Source: Lewinellaceae bacterium (lineage in GTDB: Bacteria; Bacteroidota; Bacteroidia; Chitinophagales; Saprospiraceae). From it: a DNA stretch of 64,000 nt. A model generated the notes under the pieces. It had not been told where the DNA came from. It worked only from the letters and a program-made list of their open reading frames with translations, and ran no database searches. How positions within the stretch are numbered: position 1 is the stretch's first letter; each line of letters starts with the position of its first letter. The DNA is taken from contig JADJSY010000019.1 of the NCBI GenBank assembly GCA_016711435.1, positions 1 to 64,000 of the forward strand, written 5' to 3'. A program made the translations under genes and the position numbers. Positions 60,764-64,000 of the stretch are shown one piece after another.

Positions 60764-63374
60764 ATTTCAGCAACGTCACATTGCCTTTGTTAACATACGT
60801 GGCGCCATTGCCGCAGGTCACTTCTAAGTACCAGGCATAAGAGTCCGGGGTGGATTCTTTTCCGTTATAAGTACCGTCCCAGCCAAGTGCCAGAATATCT
60901 TTTGTTTCATACACCTTTTCACCCCAGCGATCCCAGACGATAAAGTGCATTTCTTTAATGTTTGCTCCACGCACGATGAACTTGTCGTTGTTGTCGTCTC
61001 CGTTGGGCGTGAATGCTTTCGGCACAAAAATATAAGGCTCCGCACATTCTGTATCCATGAAGAAAACTGTTACGGAAGCGGAGGCCGGGCACTGGCCGTC
61101 GCCCATGACCGTTACAATATAGTCTGTAGTCTCTTGCGGTTCGGCAATCGGATCCGGCACATCGCCTGCACTCAGGCTGGCAGCAGGCACCCACTGGTAG
61201 GTATAAACCGAAGCATTGCCGCTTGCTGTGGCCAATAATCTGGTGGTTTGGCCGGTACAGATCGTATCCGGTCCGGTTACTTCCGCCGTTACGGTTACTT
61301 CGGTGACATTTACATGGAAAGTAAGGGTATCCTTACAACCAAACTGATTGGTCACTTTCACTTCATAGGTGGCATCCTCCAAAGGCACAACCATGGGGTT
61401 CGGGACGGGAGCGAGGCCCTGCGTCCATTCATAGGTAAGTACCTGGGAAGGAATCATATTGGTCACCGTCAGTTCCGTGGCGAAACTTTTGCAGATATCG
61501 CGATTCAAGGATTCTGCCAGTACATTAACGGAAGCATTGTTGATAGCGATGGAATCGAGGGCTTTGCAGCCTTCGCCGTTGGTCGCTTCCACATAGTACA
61601 TGCCATTCGGAACAGGTATGATGAGCACCGTATTACCCGTAGCCAGGATCGGCGTCAAGGTCGGCGACAACGACCATTTAACGGACGTCGCATTGGTATT
61701 GACAACAGATACCGACACTGGGTCATTGGAACATAACAATTGATCCGCAGGCAATTCGAGTGTCGCAGCCTCCCGCGGCGTTACAAGCGCCGAATAAGTG
61801 ACGGAACACGCGCCATTGGTAATACTGACCGAATAAGTGGTCGGTACGGAGGGCGAAACCGATGGATTCGGGTTATTGACTAACAAATTCGGGTCGGCAG
61901 GCGTAGCCGTCCAGGTGTAGGTGTAACCCTGGTTGAAGGAAGGATTGAGCGCTACCGAAGTAAGTTGGCAGAAATTGAACTGTTCTTCCACAGATTCATT
62001 GATAATATCCACCTGCGGCTGGGCCGTTGCGGTACCTGTACAACCATCGGCATTCGTTACCGTCAAAGTAGCGGTAATGGAACCTGCCTGGCCAAACACC
62101 ACCGTTGGGTTTTGCTCGTTGGACGTGGCGCCGTTGGAGAACGTCCACTGCCAGTTGGTCAAATCTGCACCTATCGTCTGGTCGGTAAACTGAACGCTTG
62201 CGCTATCCACACAAGCCATCAGGTTGTTTCCGATGGCGGCCTGTACAGCCGGGGCAGCCAGCACTTCGATTTGCGCGGAATAGGGCGCCACACATGCCTG
62301 CGGGGAAACGAACGTCACGGTGTACGTTCCGGCCTGCGCATAAGTGTGTTCGGGGTCGTTCTCCGTGCTTGGTGCGGAGTTGTCTCCGAAGTTCCAGGTG
62401 CCTGAAACGGTACCTGTATTTTCAAAACCAACGAGCAAACCATTACACAGATCGGTCGAAATGGCGCCTTCCAGCGATTCGCCGGGGGTTACCGTCACCT
62501 GCGTGCTATATGTGTTCTGGCAATCGAACTGATTGGTCACCACTACAGTGACCGTATATTGTCCTTCTGCGCCGCTAAGCGTTACCTGTGCAGCGCCTTG
62601 TGGCGTAATGCTCAGCGCAGGGTTGCTGGACGACCATTGATACGTCAGATTATCATTGGGATCCAGATTGATAACCTGTAGTGAAACCGGCGTATTCTCG
62701 CATACACTCACGGGCTGGCTGATAGCGGCATCGACATTAAGATTGCTGCCGGTAACGGAAATAGATTCGGAAACGGTACAACCCTGGTCATTGGTCGCTA
62801 CAACCTTATAAACGGCTACCGGACCGGCAGCGACTGTTATACTATCGCCCGTTCCAATCTGTACATTGGCGCCGTTGAACCAAACGAGTGTCGAACCGCC
62901 CGTTGCTGTGGCGGTTAACGTCACCACTGAATCACAGGTAACAATACTGTTCGCCGACACGGTAATGACCGGAGGCTCATTATGAAAAACCTTGACCGGA
63001 ATGGTATCCGAACAAACGCCGTTACTTACAATCAACTGATAAACAGTTGTTTGCGCGGGTTCTGCAATAACGTGTTGCGCATCGGGGTTGAAAGTCAGTC
63101 CTGTTGACGGGCTCCAGTTATAGGTATATACCTCTGAAGCGGAAACGGTTATAATAGCAGGCTCGTATACACAGTTGGCATCGTAATCGTTTTGTACTGA
63201 AACAGAAACCGCAGGCCTTCCAGTCACTGTAAACGGCGCAGTGATCGTATCTGCACACCGCTTGCGCCCGTAACGATCAGTTGAACGGTGCCTGTGGTAC
63301 CGTTGGGGAAAGTAATGGTCGGATTTTGTATAAACGACGTCGTCACGATATTGCCGTCGTAGGTAATAGTCCAT
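60762..63374 (-). CDS. giant repeat protein with gliding-type C-terminal domain, C-terminal part, frameshifted
   Basis: The frame covers the C-terminal 850 residues or so, starting in phase after the lesion near 63255. It contains repeated immunoglobulin/PKD-like modules (for example WNFGDNSAPSTENDPEHTYAQ, WQWTFSNGATSNEQNPTVVFG, YTYTWTATPADPNLLVN), each about 85 residues, and ends in the CHU_C domain: EPYIFVPKAFTPNGDDNND, FIVWDRWGEKVYETKD, GWDGTYNGKESTPDSYAWYL. That domain is a type B sorting signal of type IX secretion. The ATG at 63374 is in the wrong frame upstream and not a true start. Confidence 0.8.
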   Translation of the reverse strand: MDYYLRRQYRDDVVYTKSDHYFPQRYHRHRSTDRYGRKRCADTITAPFTVTGRPAVSVSVQNDYDANCVYEPAIITVSASEVYTYNWSPSTGLTFNPDAQHVIAEPAQTTVYQLIVSNGVCSDTIPVKVFHNEPPVITVSANSIVTCDSVVTLTATATGGSTLVWFNGANVQIGTGDSITVAAGPVAVYKVVATNDQGCTVSESISVTGSNLNVDAAISQPVSVCENTPVSLQVINLDPNDNLTYQWSSSNPALSITPQGAAQVTLSGAEGQYTVTVVVTNQFDCQNTYSTQVTVTPGESLEGAISTDLCNGLLVGFENTGTVSGTWNFGDNSAPSTENDPEHTYAQAGTYTVTFVSPQACVAPYSAQIEVLAAPAVQAAIGNNLMACVDSASVQFTDQTIGADLTNWQWTFSNGATSNEQNPTVVFGQAGSITATLTVTNADGCTGTATAQPQVDIINESVEEQFNFCQLTSVALNPSFNQGYTYTWTATPADPNLLVNNPNPSVSPSVPTTYSVSITNGACSVTYSALVTPREAATLELPADQLLCSNDPVSVSVVNTNATSVKWSLSPTLTPILATGNTVLIIPVPNGMYYVEATNGEGCKALDSIAINNASVNVLAESLNRDICKSFATELTVTNMIPSQVLTYEWTQGLAPVPNPMVVPLEDATYEVKVTNQFGCKDTLTFHVNVTEVTVTAEVTGPDTICTGQTTRLLATASGNASVYTYQWVPAASLSAGDVPDPIAEPQETTDYIVTVMGDGQCPASASVTVFFMDTECAEPYIFVPKAFTPNGDDNNDKFIVRGANIKEMHFIVWDRWGEKVYETKDILALGWDGTYNGKESTPDSYAWYLEVTCGNGATYVNKGNVTLLK

Positions 63375-64000
63375 TTCCAGGAAGTGAACCCCGGCGTAGA
63401 CACATTCGTAAATTGGGCAGTCACGTTGTTCGGCGAACTACAGTCCGTTACATCCAGTTGATAAGCGGCAGTCAAATTATCGACCGCATCGATTTCAGCG
63501 ACACCAAGCGCGGTACAACCTTTTACGTCCGTAACGGTGACGAAATAATCACCCGGAACCAGATTGGCAATATCGGGACCAGTCACCTGCGAAGCATCGG
63601 GATATGTCCAGACGTACGAATATGGCGCGGTACCCAGCGATGCAATCGCCGAAGCGCTACCAGTGGGCGCACCGCAGGCTGCATCCGTATCTGTAACGGC
63701 TACCTGCACCTGGTTGTGGGTGCCGACTACGCCGCTGGCAGTACCCTGACAACCTGTGTTTACATCAGTTACCGTCACGGAGACCATTGTATTGGCAGGA
63801 ACGCCGTTCAATTGGGAAGTGGACGGGCTGTTTTGAATGTTCCAGGCGTAGGTAAAGGTACCTCCAGGAGGATTGACGATGGCTGTTACCACACCGTTAT
63901 CCACGCCCGGGCATTCTGCTTTTACGATATTGAGGTTCACATCCAGGCCTTCCCCAACAGGAATAACGACCCAAACATCAAACTGGCAATTGTTCGCATC
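63224..64000 (-). CDS. giant repeat protein, N-ward part, open at the window edge
   Basis: The frame is open from the window edge (64000) to its stop at 63224 and continues the same kind of module (FTYAWNIQNSPSTSQLNGV, TVTDVNTGCQGTASG, YSYVWTYPDASQVTGPD, TSWKWTITYDGNIV), ending in a spurious GVQIRSLRRLQ. The other frame resumes with CADTITAPFTVTGRP, so one base seems to be missing near 63255 (in gcaagcggtgtg on the minus strand). The true start lies beyond the window. Confidence 0.8.
   Translation of the reverse strand, partial: DANNCQFDVWVVIPVGEGLDVNLNIVKAECPGVDNGVVTAIVNPPGGTFTYAWNIQNSPSTSQLNGVPANTMVSVTVTDVNTGCQGTASGVVGTHNQVQVAVTDTDAACGAPTGSASAIASLGTAPYSYVWTYPDASQVTGPDIANLVPGDYFVTVTDVKGCTALGVAEIDAVDNLTAAYQLDVTDCSSPNNVTAQFTNVSTPGFTSWKWTITYDGNIVTTSFIQNPTITFPNGTTGTVQLIVTGASGVQIRSLRRLQ

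Overview
The window looks like a chromosomal segment of a Bacteroidota bacterium, most likely from the Saprospiraceae or relatives. The signs are a type IX secretion sorting tail and a gliding-motility-type C-terminal domain on secreted proteins, TAnnTTTG-type -7 promoter boxes in front of several genes, two alpha-2-macroglobulin genes, MbnP-type lipoproteins and a two-domain TonB-C/TPR protein. No rRNA, tRNA, insertion sequence or CRISPR array was recognised. Base composition is moderately GC-rich except for one AT-richer island at about 58.3-60.0 kb.

Layout. 0-6.1 kb: the end of a surface-polysaccharide cluster (UDP-GlcNAc 2-epimerase C-terminus, glycosyltransferase, deacetylase-like protein, FemAB/GNAT-like transferase, hexapeptide acyltransferase, flippase). 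6.3-13.4 kb: FMN reductase, saccharopine dehydrogenase-like protein, TonB-C/TPR protein, a PhoB/PhoR-type two-component pair, a cutA gene broken by one stop codon, and a thioredoxin-like protein. 13.6-17.4 kb: a haloperoxidase-like lipoprotein, then the cysteine operon cysE-cysK, preceded by a 31-codon leader ORF with five consecutive Cys codons and an intrinsic terminator. 17.6-25 kb: 3-oxoadipyl-CoA-type thiolase, the arsenosugar pair arsS plus an AhpD-like protein, a secreted unknown, and an isoquinoline oxidoreductase-type molybdenum enzyme. 25-32.3 kb: mutS, a DUF1573 protein, an Omp28-like secreted protein, TerC and a DnaQ-type exonuclease. 32.3-35.4 kb: two MbnP-like lipoproteins followed by a MauG/MbnH-type di-haem peroxidase. 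35.9-46.7 kb: a broken hybrid alpha-2-macroglobulin, a fasciclin protein, a trypsin-like protease with a dockerin-like tail, and pepT. 46.8-52.3 kb: smc, quinone oxidoreductase, FKBP and DUF1653. 52.5-58.2 kb: an intact alpha-2-macroglobulin. 58.3-60.0 kb: the AT-richer island of small, partly broken genes. 60.2-64 kb: a Dabb-domain protein and a giant multi-repeat adhesin-like protein that runs off the window.

Two things stand out. The first is the predicted cysteine-responsive transcription attenuator in front of cysE-cysK; leader, promoter, terminator and a possible antiterminator arm can all be read directly. The second is the intergenic DNA. Most gaps carry a long inverted repeat built from a small vocabulary of short words (for example gtccgaagtc, ggataacggataac, gtgaatcgtgag, gttgagaatgttgag, aaacaccaaacac) that recur at several unrelated places, often with matched arms of 25-130 bp.

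Five otherwise conserved genes are interrupted by single-base lesions (cutA, the first alpha-2-macroglobulin with two lesions, a DUF4240 gene, a GIY-YIG-like gene, the 60.8-64 kb adhesin). Either the population or strain is losing these genes, or the assembly contains base errors; the reads would tell.
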